In this document: positions 1 through 9,412 of the stretch, one piece after another | How the letters are laid out: every line of letters begins with the position of its first letter | Position numbering within the stretch: the first letter of the stretch is position 1 | NCBI GenBank assembly: GCA_021767985.1 | Contig: JAASSH010000034.1 | Location: forward strand, 1-9,554 | Reading direction: 5' to 3' | Length of the DNA: 9,554 nt | Origin: Gammaproteobacteria bacterium | GTDB lineage: Bacteria > Pseudomonadota > Gammaproteobacteria > GCA-001735895 | Program-made: the position numbers and the translations under genes | Notes under the pieces: model-generated | Told to the model about the DNA's origin: nothing | Database searches by the model: none | What the model saw: the letters and a program-made list of their open reading frames with translations, nothing else

Positions 1-252
1 AACGCTTTCCTGGACAGGTAATTCGAACAGGTCGAAAGATTGCCGGGCGCCGGCGAAGCTGGTTTCGAGGCGTTTTATTCGGCTAGCCCCGGGTAGTTCG
101 GCAAACCTGCCGTAAGCGGGCGTGAGCACGGTAACCGCACAGCCGCGCGCGGCCAGTGCTATCGGCACATCGCGTACCACGTCGCCGATACCGCCAACCT
201 TGCCACCCGGTAGTGCGCCGTTTTCCGCGGCGATCATTAAGATATGCGTCAT
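1..252 (-). CDS. glgA: Glycogen synthase (ADP-glucose type), N-terminal part, runs off the left edge
   Basis: Only the first 84 codons are present, read leftward from the ATG at 252; the rest lies outside the window. GlgA transfers glucose from ADP-glucose to the non-reducing end of an alpha-1,4-glucan in the cytoplasm. The visible part is the start of the GT5 N-terminal Rossmann domain: a short beta strand (MTHILMIAAEN) followed by GGKVGGIGDVVRDVP at residues 16-30. This matches the K-x-G-G-x-x-D-V motif of bacterial glycogen synthases, with K18 the expected ADP-glucose-contacting lysine. The next stretch, ending TVLTPAYGRF, fits the second strand. The start is 12 nt after the pgm stop, so it is probably co-transcribed with and translated after pgm; I see no strong Shine-Dalgarno. 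An in-frame ATG at codon 6 is a less likely start. Identity is supported by motif and by the glgC-pgm context. Confidence 0.9.
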   Translation of the reverse strand, partial: MTHILMIAAENGALPGGKVGGIGDVVRDVPIALAARGCAVTVLTPAYGRFAELPGASRIKRLETSFAGARQSFDLFELPVQESV

Positions 253-264
253 AGGTCGGGCCGC

Positions 265-3193
<2,929 letters not shown>

Positions 3194-3376
3194 CGTGTGA
3201 TTCGCTTTATAAAACGGTTGCACAACTGCCGCTAAACAACGAGAAAATAACGCAATGTCTCATCGTCGATCAGGGCAGGGATAAGGCCGCGGGCTATTGT
3301 CACCAGCGCGTGTACAGCGCTATTGCAACGATACCAACTGCCTGCTTGCGGGGGGGATTATATAGCTTTAGCGGTG

Positions 3377-3411
3377 GCAGCAGTATCCCCTGCAATTGCT
3401 GCGCTGCAGCA
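3377..3411 (+). repeat. Three overlapping inverted-repeat arms (alternative hairpins)
   Basis: Arm 1 is GCAGCA (3377-3382), arm 2 is TGCTGC (3397-3402) and arm 3 is GCAGCA (3406-3411). Arm 2 is the perfect complement of both others. It can pair with arm 1 around a 14-nt loop or with arm 3 around a 3-nt loop, but not both at once. No T-run follows arm 3, so it is not a standard terminator. It would act as RNA only if transcription starts upstream, which is not shown. Confidence 0.4.
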
Positions 3412-3450
3412 CTACCCGCCGGGGGGCAAATCCCGGATTTCCACAATTTC

Positions 3451-3513
3451 TGTGAAGTGGCGCACCTTATATCCGATGGGAGGTCAAAATATGGCCTTGA
3501 ATTAGTGTATTAT
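3451..3513 (+). promoter_or_regulatory. Possible CRP-like site and -10 hexamer for the HDOD kinase operon
   Basis: TGTGA AGTGGC GCACC at 3451-3466 has one perfect half of the CRP consensus TGTGA-N6-TCACA and keeps only CAC in the other half. Downstream, TATTAT at 3508-3513 resembles a sigma-70 -10 hexamer. If +1 is near 3520, the centre of the site lies at -61.5, the classic class I activator position. There is no recognisable -35 hexamer 16-18 nt before TATTAT. The spacing may be coincidence, so this is a weak prediction. Confidence 0.22.
3478..3505 (+). promoter_or_regulatory. Strong ribosome-binding site with a 4-codon ORF ending in an in-frame amber codon
   Basis: GGGAGG (3478-3483) lies 7 nt before an ATG at 3491, the best Shine-Dalgarno arrangement seen in this window. 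That ATG reads Met-Ala-Leu-Asn and then TAG (3503-3505). The frame is the same as that of the HDOD kinase gene and stays open after the TAG, reaching the GTG at 3527. Either this is a tiny leader ORF allowing reinitiation, or the true start was lost to a nonsense change or a sequencing error. Confidence 0.45.
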
Positions 3514-3526
3514 CGGCGTTCAGTCG

Positions 3527-5686
3527 GTGCTGACCAATAACGATAATATCGAACAAATGTATGAATTAGGAAGTCCGCCAAAATCGGTCCTGGAATCTAT
3601 GGAACTGGTCCGACTGCCTAGCCCTCCGCATATTCTCAGTCAACTGCTTGACGTCTGCCACGACCCCGACAGTTCAACCGACGACCTCGCGGCCCTGATC
3701 AGCATCGACGCCGCCCTCACCAGCAAGCTTTTCATGGCGGTCAACTCGTCCGCATTTGCGATCAGGGAACCGGTAGACTCCCTGGAGCAGGCGATCAGGT
3801 TAGTCGGTCATGACCTGGTGAAAACCATGGCGATAACCTCGTCGATACAACAACTGTTCGCGGGGCTGATCAATACGCAAAAGGAATTCGTCTGTAATTT
3901 ATGGCTGGACTCCCTTTACTGCGCCGTATTTGCCCGTGATATTGCGATAGCCGCGGACTACGAGCATCCCGAGGACGCCTTCCTCGCAGGCCTGTTCCAC
4001 GATTTTGGCCAGATCATTTTCGACGCCAGGTTCCACGAGCAATATATCAAGATAATCAATTCTGAAACCGAGTCCGAAACAATCGCCAAGGAAAATTCGC
4101 AGTATGGCGTCAGCCATACCGAGCTTGGCGCCAGCATCCTCGAGCAATGGCCCAGCCTGAATCCCGGGATCGCCGACGCCGTTCGCTTCCACCACGAAGA
4201 GGAAGAACAGCTGCAGGGTTGCGACATGCTGTGCCAGATCGTTGCCGAAGCCAGCCAGCTGGCGCGACACTGGAGCCACGAGGGGAACGCGGATGCCGAC
4301 TGGCAATCCAGGCTGGTTAACGAGAAAGATTTAAAGAACATCTATATGCACGTCAAGGACAGGGTCACCCAGACGGCGAAGAAAATCGGGATCTCCCTGC
4401 CGCGGTCCCGCTGCCTGACCCAGGAGCACCTGTCGCGGGATATCGAAAAGGAAACCATCAAGCTCGCGCGCAAAATCAGGAATGCCTCGCTCTCCAGGGT
4501 CATTAATCCGGAGCACCAGTTTTCAACAATCCCGGAATCCCCGAGGGCACTGCTGGATAAAATTGCGCGCGAGATGCAATTCTTCTTCTCTATTTCCGAT
4601 GTGGCCCTGTTGCTTCACGATCCGCAGGATGGCGGATTTCTGAGCCTTTACCAGATTAGTCACGCCGGTCCGGTGAGCAAGTTTTCCGTCGAGAATAATA
4701 ATAGCCAGCTTACCCGAAGCTACGTCGACCAAAGCCAGCTGTGGATCGAACCCGAAATTCCGGATTACAAGAAATCGCCCATATCCGATCGCCAGATTAT
4801 TCGCCGGCTGAATCATGATATCGCGCTGAGTTTTCCGCTCAGGCATGAGAAAAAAGCGCTCGGAACCGTCGTCATCGGTTGTCACAAAACCCAGAAAAAC
4901 AACCTGGAAAAGCTCTCAGACGTCATCGCCAGTTACCTCGAAAACGTTGCCGACAACTGGTCAACCGTTAACCAGGATGCAGGCGAGCCGACGCCCGAGG
5001 AAAACGATCAAAATGACATCGACAGACTGATTCATGAAATCAGCAATCCCCTGAGCGTTATTGGAAACTATATCGACATCCTGAAAGTCAACACGCAGTC
5101 GGAAGGTGACGAAAACAACAAGGAGATCGATATACTGCAGGAAGAACTGCAGCGCATTCGCAACATCGTCTGGAATTTCAAGGACGGCAAGTACGCGGGC
5201 GCGCAGGCGGTTCATCTGAATACAGAACTGGAAAATTGTATCCCGCTGTATGTAAAATCCACCTGTGGTAACAAAGAGGTTCAAATAATGTGGAGCCTCG
5301 ATCGCAAAGAAGCCGAGATTCAGATTACACAGGACGCTTTTCGACAGATTGTTCTGAACCTGGTGAAAAATGCAGTCGAGGCCCAGTCTAAAGATGCCGC
5401 GATCATGGTTGCCAGCCATCATTTCGTAAATCTCGATGGTTTGCTTTACGCGCAGTTCTCGATTTCGGATCGAGGCGAGGGTATTGACGATAAAACCCTG
5501 CAACACCTGTTTTCGCCCCTGGCCAGCGAGAAACAAGGCGCCGGGCGGGGTCTTGGCCTTTCGGTAGTAGCCAACATTTTACGGAGCTTCAGCGGCCAGA
5601 TTAAATATATGGAGAACGAGGTCGGGGGCGCTTTGTTCGAAGTCCTGATCCCCCTGTCAGATAACCAGCAGTCCGATGAAGTATAA
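3527..5686 (+). CDS. HDOD domain - GAF-like - sensor histidine kinase
   Basis: 719 residues, no transmembrane segment or signal peptide, so probably cytoplasmic. Residues about 25-240 form an HDOD domain (LPSPPHILSQLLDVC, then the ISIDAALTSKLFMAVNSSAF pattern). The HD pair is kept at H158-D159, but the upstream metal-ligand position appears to be D128 (LWLDSLY), suggesting a non-catalytic fold as is usual in HDOD. Residues about 335-475 look GAF-like. After an acidic linker comes a kinase core: H-box HEISNPLS with H503, N-box NLVKNAVEA (611-619), G1 box DRGEG (648-652) and G2 box GAGRGLGL (671-678). It should autophosphorylate H503 and pass the phosphate to the response regulator encoded 3 nt downstream. 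The start is uncertain: GTG 3527 or ATG 3557, both without a Shine-Dalgarno, while a strong one lies upstream before an in-frame amber codon. The signal sensed is unknown. Confidence 0.88.
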   Translation: MLTNNDNIEQMYELGSPPKSVLESMELVRLPSPPHILSQLLDVCHDPDSSTDDLAALISIDAALTSKLFMAVNSSAFAIREPVDSLEQAIRLVGHDLVKTMAITSSIQQLFAGLINTQKEFVCNLWLDSLYCAVFARDIAIAADYEHPEDAFLAGLFHDFGQIIFDARFHEQYIKIINSETESETIAKENSQYGVSHTELGASILEQWPSLNPGIADAVRFHHEEEEQLQGCDMLCQIVAEASQLARHWSHEGNADADWQSRLVNEKDLKNIYMHVKDRVTQTAKKIGISLPRSRCLTQEHLSRDIEKETIKLARKIRNASLSRVINPEHQFSTIPESPRALLDKIAREMQFFFSISDVALLLHDPQDGGFLSLYQISHAGPVSKFSVENNNSQLTRSYVDQSQLWIEPEIPDYKKSPISDRQIIRRLNHDIALSFPLRHEKKALGTVVIGCHKTQKNNLEKLSDVIASYLENVADNWSTVNQDAGEPTPEENDQNDIDRLIHEISNPLSVIGNYIDILKVNTQSEGDENNKEIDILQEELQRIRNIVWNFKDGKYAGAQAVHLNTELENCIPLYVKSTCGNKEVQIMWSLDRKEAEIQITQDAFRQIVLNLVKNAVEAQSKDAAIMVASHHFVNLDGLLYAQFSISDRGEGIDDKTLQHLFSPLASEKQGAGRGLGLSVVANILRSFSGQIKYMENEVGGALFEVLIPLSDNQQSDEV

Positions 5687-5689
5687 GCA

Positions 5690-7885
5690 ATGGATAACTC
5701 CTTGATTAGTTCCGATGAAAATCCTCCTCGATCCGAAAGAACAATATCATTCCTGGTGGTGGACGATGACGACCGCGCTCGCAAAAGCCTGGTAGCGCTG
5801 CTAAAGCGGCAATGGGCCGATATCACCGAGGCCGAGGATGGCGAAGAAGCGATATCGCTGATTCAGCAGCGGCAGTTCAACCTGATCATACTCGATCTCA
5901 ACATGCCGAAGAAATCCGGCGACCAGGTGTTGACCTTCATCCGGGAAAAGAACATACAGACCACCGTAATCGTCATCAGCGGCGAAACCTCGATCAACAA
6001 GGTTACCGAGGCGGTGCGCCTCGGCGCCTACGACATTTTCCGCAAACCCTACAGTTTCGACGAGCTGGAACATTCCATTCGCAACGCATTGGACAAGCTC
6101 CTGGTCGAGGACGAAAAGGCCCAGATTCAGAAGCGGCTCGAGCACTCGGAACAGTTGCATCGTTACATGGTTAACAATTCACCCGATCTGATTTACATCC
6201 TGAATCTGAAGGGCGAATTCAGTTTCGTAAACAATAGCGTCAAGCGCCTGCTCGGCTATGAACGGTCTGATCTGATCGGCAAACATTACAGCGAAATAAT
6301 TGCCGACGAAGACCGCATGAAAGCCGAGTACCTGTTTAACGAGCGTCGCCGGGAAAGTCGCAGCAACCGAACCATCGAGCTGGGGCTGAAATGTAATACC
6401 GCAAGTTCGTCGAAATCGTTCCAGACCTCGGTCTGCCCGATAGAACTCAACTCGATGGGGATATACTCGGTCGACTCGAAAGGATCGAAAAAGGTTAACA
6501 CTTACCAGGGTACCTATGGCGTCGCACGCGATATCTCCAGCCGAAAAAAGGCAGAGAAACTGATTACCTACCAGGCCTACCACGACCTGCTCACCAAGCT
6601 GCCGAATCGGGCCATGCTGCTGGACCGGCTGGACCTGGCGGTAAAACAGGCGGCAAGAACCGGCCAGACGCTGATCGTCATGTTTCTCGACCTGGATCGC
6701 TTCAAGCTGATCAACGACAGTTTCGGTCACGTGGTTGGCGATCAACTGCTGGTCGAGGTTGCCGACAGACTCAAGGCCGAGATCAGGACGGGCGACACCC
6801 TGGCCAGGCTCGGTGGCGACGAATTCATGCTGCTACTGCCGCAACCCACCACCCGGCTCCAGGCCGAAAGCGTCGCACAGAAACTCATCGCGAGCCTGCA
6901 GCAACCCTTCTACCTGCGCGGCAAGGAAGTTTACGTCAACGTCAGTATCGGCATAGCGGTGTTTCCCGACGATTCGAACGATATAAATACGCTGATCAAG
7001 AATGCCGACATGGCGATGTACGAGGTCAAGGCCACCGGCAAGAACGGCTACACCTTTTACGACGACAAACTGGAGCACGCGGCCGCCGAAAAGATTTCGA
7101 TCGAAAGCGGGCTCAGGAAAGCGCTCAAGAACGACGAACTGGAAATTTACTACCAGCCGCAACTGGATGTGACCACCCGTCGCATCGTAGGGGTCGAAGC
7201 CCTGCTGCGATGGAACCACCCGGAGTTCGGGCTGGTCGAGCCGAACTATTTTATCGAGCACGCCGAGGAATCCCGCATTATCGAGCAGCTCAGCGAATGG
7301 GTGCTGCACCGGGTCGCCACCGATCTGTTCGGCAACGAGGATTTCCTCGCGAGTGGCATCAAGGTCAGCATTAATTTATCGGCCTCGGATATCCGCAATA
7401 AAAAGTTTCCGGAAAGCCTGGTGGCACTAACCCAGCACTACGGCATCGAGCCCCGGCGCCTGGAAATCGAAATAACCGAAAATATGTTCATGAGCGATAT
7501 CCAGGCCTGCACCCATAAACTGCAGGTGCTGTCCAACAAGGGAATTTCGATCGCAATCGATGATTTCGGTACCGGTTATTCGTCGCTCAACTACCTGCGG
7601 GAGTTGCCGGTGCATGCGGTCAAGATCGACTATTCCTTTGTTTCTGAAATCGAGCAGTCGGAAAAAGGCGCAGCCCTGGTGGCCGCTATCGTCGGAATGG
7701 CCCAGGGACTCGGTATCGACATCGTTGCCGAGGGCGTCGAAAACACCAGCCAGTCGGACTACCTGGAGGAACTGGGCTGCCACGTCATGCAGGGCTTTCT
7801 TTTCAGCAGGCCCGTTGCGGTAAACGATTTTCTCGGCAGGGTCATAACCCAGAAGGAAAATTATTCCAGTTTGTCCAACGCCTGA
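5690..7885 (+). CDS. Response regulator with PAS, GGDEF and EAL domains (c-di-GMP turnover)
   Basis: 731 residues. The REC domain (about 18-133) has the acidic pocket D25/D26, phospho-acceptor D69 in ILDLNMP, S97 and K119, so all canonical phosphorylation residues are present. A PAS domain follows (about 150-285). The GGDEF domain (about 290-460) has intact GGDEF at 375-379 and an I-site RTGD at 366-369, five residues before it, which predicts product feedback. The EAL domain (about 468-718) has EALLRW (E503), N562, EITE (594-597), DDFGTGYSS (624-632), KID (645-647), EGVE (681-684) and QGF (701-703), the expected metal- and substrate-binding set of active phosphodiesterases. The protein could therefore both make and degrade c-di-GMP, with phosphorylation and PAS input setting the balance. 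The ATG is 3 nt after the kinase stop, which points to translational coupling and a cognate pair. Which activity dominates cannot be read from sequence. Confidence 0.93.
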   Translation: MDNSLISSDENPPRSERTISFLVVDDDDRARKSLVALLKRQWADITEAEDGEEAISLIQQRQFNLIILDLNMPKKSGDQVLTFIREKNIQTTVIVISGETSINKVTEAVRLGAYDIFRKPYSFDELEHSIRNALDKLLVEDEKAQIQKRLEHSEQLHRYMVNNSPDLIYILNLKGEFSFVNNSVKRLLGYERSDLIGKHYSEIIADEDRMKAEYLFNERRRESRSNRTIELGLKCNTASSSKSFQTSVCPIELNSMGIYSVDSKGSKKVNTYQGTYGVARDISSRKKAEKLITYQAYHDLLTKLPNRAMLLDRLDLAVKQAARTGQTLIVMFLDLDRFKLINDSFGHVVGDQLLVEVADRLKAEIRTGDTLARLGGDEFMLLLPQPTTRLQAESVAQKLIASLQQPFYLRGKEVYVNVSIGIAVFPDDSNDINTLIKNADMAMYEVKATGKNGYTFYDDKLEHAAAEKISIESGLRKALKNDELEIYYQPQLDVTTRRIVGVEALLRWNHPEFGLVEPNYFIEHAEESRIIEQLSEWVLHRVATDLFGNEDFLASGIKVSINLSASDIRNKKFPESLVALTQHYGIEPRRLEIEITENMFMSDIQACTHKLQVLSNKGISIAIDDFGTGYSSLNYLRELPVHAVKIDYSFVSEIEQSEKGAALVAAIVGMAQGLGIDIVAEGVENTSQSDYLEELGCHVMQGFLFSRPVAVNDFLGRVITQKENYSSLSNA

Positions 7886-8089
7886 CCCACCGGGTTAAGA
7901 ATTTGAATTCCGCTGCAGGCATCGGTTGCCGTTTTCGGGGACTCTATAACCCTGATCTCGATCCACCACGAGTATCGAGCCGCCCAGCACCAGATTCCGG
8001 GATATTGCTCAAATAGCAGCTACAATCATTGCAAAGCAAGCGATGAATAAAACAGGGAATTCGCGGTCGCGTGACCGCAAATCAGCTGC
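7886..8089. other. Intergenic gap between the response regulator and the membrane cyclase
   Basis: 204 nt. No intrinsic terminator is evident after the response regulator, so read-through into the cyclase is possible. There is an inverted repeat CTCGAT / ATCGAG (7957-7962 and 7974-7979, 11-nt loop) without a T-run, and a TACAAT hexamer at 8021-8026 that could be a -10 but lacks a recognisable -35. The 3' end holds the small ORF and hairpin listed separately. Confidence 0.45.
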
Positions 8090-8093
8090 ATGA
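8043..8093 (+). CDS. Possible 16-codon leader ORF overlapping the cyclase start
   Basis: ATG at 8043 reads Met-Asn-Lys-Thr-Gly-Asn-Ser and ends at TGA 8091-8093. The stop overlaps the ATG of the cyclase in an ATGA arrangement, which often marks translational coupling. The peptide is polar and basic and resembles nothing I know. Its own Shine-Dalgarno is poor, and an ORF this short can arise by chance. The only support is the overlap, plus the lack of a Shine-Dalgarno before the cyclase. Confidence 0.25.
   Translation: MNKTGNSRSRDRKSAA
8063..8078 (+). repeat. Perfect hairpin just before the cyclase start codon
   Basis: GCGGTC (8063-8068) and GACCGC (8073-8078) form a perfect GC-rich 6-bp stem with a 4-nt loop, ending 11 nt before the ATG at 8090. 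This is where a ribosome-binding site would normally lie, and none is visible there. In RNA it could hinder initiation unless melted by ribosomes on the small upstream ORF; in DNA it could be a protein-binding site. Confidence 0.4.
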
Positions 8094-9274
8094 AAGTATT
8101 ACAAAGCCTTTTTCCGATTCTGATCCTGTTACTGGGGTCCTTATACGGTTATCAGAAGTATGACCAGCTGCCGGTTTCGGCGACCATTGGGATTACTTAT
8201 CTGACCCACATGCTGGCGCTAATCGTTGCCGGTTTGAGTATTCGTTTCAGCCGCAGCTCGCTGTTCTTCTATATCCTGCTGGTCGCCATAACGAACCTGG
8301 TTTTACGATTCGGCTGGGCCGGCAACGAGCTTGGCTACGGTCTGTTGTCCGCTTTCGTACCGCTGCTGCTCGTCGTATTAACACTGCTACCCGATCGCGG
8401 GATTATCAGTCTCAAGGCAATTCCCGCTTACACGGTGTTGTTAGTGGCCAGTGCATTTTCGGTTATTGTCGTTATGACGGCACCCGCCTGGGCAACGCAG
8501 CTGGTTCTGAGCGACTGGTTGCCGCCGCAGTATTTCGACTGGACCGACCAGTCGCAATCGGTACTGATCGTATCTTTCGCCGCGCTGTACGTTATGCTGA
8601 CGCTCAGCATATTGAATCCCTCGCTACACGTTTCCGCCGGTTTCGGTGTGCTGTTCATGCTCGTCATTCAGCTGCATTTCGGCGATAAGGGCGGCAGCCT
8701 GAACGTGTTCACCAGCGCCGCGCTGTTGATGTGCCTGTATGCAATCATGCAGGAAACCTGGCGTATGGCTTACATCGACGAACTGACGGGATTGCCCGGT
8801 CGGCGTGCGCTGCGCGAAAAGTTTCAGAAAATAAGCGGCTCTTACACCATCGCGATGCTGGATGTCGATCATTTCAAAAAGTTTAACGATACTTTTGGAC
8901 ACGATGCGGGAGACGCGGTGTTGCGCATGATCGCGTCAAAAATGACCCGGATCACCGGTGGCGGCCTGCCCTATCGTTACGGCGGCGAAGAGTTTTCCAT
9001 CATATTTACCGGCAAGGGCTCGCGTGAATCGGTGCGCCACCTCGAAGCCCTGCGCGAGGAAATCGCGAACAAGCCTTTTATCATCCGACGGGTCGGCCGC
9101 AGAGCTAACGATAACCGTACCGCGCCGGTTAAAAACAATTCGGTCAAGGTTACCGTTTCCATCGGTTTCGCGGATTCGATCGGCAAGGAGTCCACGCCCT
9201 GGGACATACTGAAACGGGCGGACCAGGCGCTCTATCGCGCCAAGGGTAAGGGCCGTAACTGCGTCAGCGAGTGA
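8090..9274 (+). CDS. Membrane-anchored diguanylate cyclase (GGEEF, no I-site)
   Basis: 394 residues. The N-terminal half (about 1-222) is strongly hydrophobic with about eight predicted membrane segments (roughly 5-20, 31-51, 57-75, 84-101, 110-130, 157-176, 180-196, 203-220). I do not recognise it as a named sensor such as MASE1 or MASE2. The C-terminal GGDEF domain (about 225-392) faces the cytoplasm: DELTGLPGRRAL (230-241), DVDHFKKFNDTFGHDAGD (258-275) and catalytic GGEEF (298-302). The region five residues upstream reads TGGG instead of RxxD, so the inhibitory I-site is missing and product inhibition of the usual kind is not expected. A basic loop (about 331-352) precedes the VTVSIGF strand. 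It should convert two GTP to c-di-GMP in response to an unknown membrane or periplasmic signal. No Shine-Dalgarno precedes the ATG; the start overlaps the stop of a small ORF. It is on the same strand as the kinase-regulator pair but separated by 204 nt. Confidence 0.92.
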   Translation: MKVLQSLFPILILLLGSLYGYQKYDQLPVSATIGITYLTHMLALIVAGLSIRFSRSSLFFYILLVAITNLVLRFGWAGNELGYGLLSAFVPLLLVVLTLLPDRGIISLKAIPAYTVLLVASAFSVIVVMTAPAWATQLVLSDWLPPQYFDWTDQSQSVLIVSFAALYVMLTLSILNPSLHVSAGFGVLFMLVIQLHFGDKGGSLNVFTSAALLMCLYAIMQETWRMAYIDELTGLPGRRALREKFQKISGSYTIAMLDVDHFKKFNDTFGHDAGDAVLRMIASKMTRITGGGLPYRYGGEEFSIIFTGKGSRESVRHLEALREEIANKPFIIRRVGRRANDNRTAPVKNNSVKVTVSIGFADSIGKESTPWDILKRADQALYRAKGKGRNCVSE

Positions 9275-9287
9275 TGGCGCCAGGCTC

Positions 9288-9308
9288 GATCCCGGGTAGA
9301 TCCCGGTA
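9288..9308. repeat. Short tandem repeat that also forms a hairpin, after the cyclase
   Basis: GATCCCGGGTA (9288-9298) is followed at once by GATCCCGGTA (9299-9308), differing by one G. The same bases give CCGGG / CCCGG (9292-9296 and 9302-9306) with a 5-nt loop. It begins 14 nt after the cyclase stop. It may help define the 3' end of the transcript, but no T-run follows. Confidence 0.3.
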
Positions 9309-9332
9309 ATCGCACGAAACACGGCCGGATTT

Positions 9333-9350
9333 ATTACGAAAACGCGTAAT
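9333..9350. terminator. Candidate stem-loop between convergent genes
   Basis: ATTACG (9333-9338) and CGTAAT (9345-9350) form a perfect 6-bp stem with a 6-nt loop AAAACG. It sits in the 138-nt gap between the rightward cyclase and the leftward ferredoxin gene, where a bidirectional terminator would be expected. The stem is only moderately GC-rich and the following bases are not a clean T-run, so terminator function is a guess from position. Confidence 0.25.
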
Positions 9351-9412
9351 CCTGTTGCTTGCGTTTACCGCTTGATGCCTGACCCGTGGAGCATAAAGGA
9401 CCCACAATCGGA

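Larger units (their letters stand above)
3194..3526. other. Divergent intergenic region between glgC and the HDOD kinase gene
   Basis: About 330 nt with no convincing protein gene. It should contain the promoters of both the leftward glycogen operon and the rightward signalling operon. I could not find a convincing sigma-70 promoter with both hexamers for glgC; a TATAAA-like stretch on the minus strand at 3206-3211 sits too close to the ATG to be its -10. Visible structure: two G-runs (3350-3356 and 3421-3426), overlapping inverted-repeat arms at 3377-3411, a CRP-like site at 3451-3466, a strong ribosome-binding site at 3478-3483 and a TATTAT hexamer at 3508-3513. Open frames of 60-76 codons here show no protein family features. 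Confidence 0.6.

Noticed and set aside
3350..3426. Two G-runs (7 and 6 G) as a possible G-quadruplex
   Set aside because: Two runs about 65 nt apart are too few and too distant for an ordinary quadruplex.
3310..3540. 76-codon plus-strand frame in the divergent spacer
   Set aside because: Cysteine- and glycine-rich composition from GC-rich repeats, no ribosome-binding site, and it overlaps the better-supported regulatory elements and the kinase start.
4961..5536. 191-codon minus-strand frame opposite the kinase core
   Set aside because: The opposite strand encodes clear kinase H, N and G boxes; the antisense protein has no features.
6179..6745. 188-codon minus-strand frame opposite the PAS/GGDEF region
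   Set aside because: Shadow of the response regulator gene, with no motif of its own.
7957..7979. CTCGAT / ATCGAG inverted repeat as a terminator of the response regulator
   Set aside because: Only 6 bp with an 11-nt loop, about 70 nt after the stop and without a T-run; noted only within the intergenic entry.
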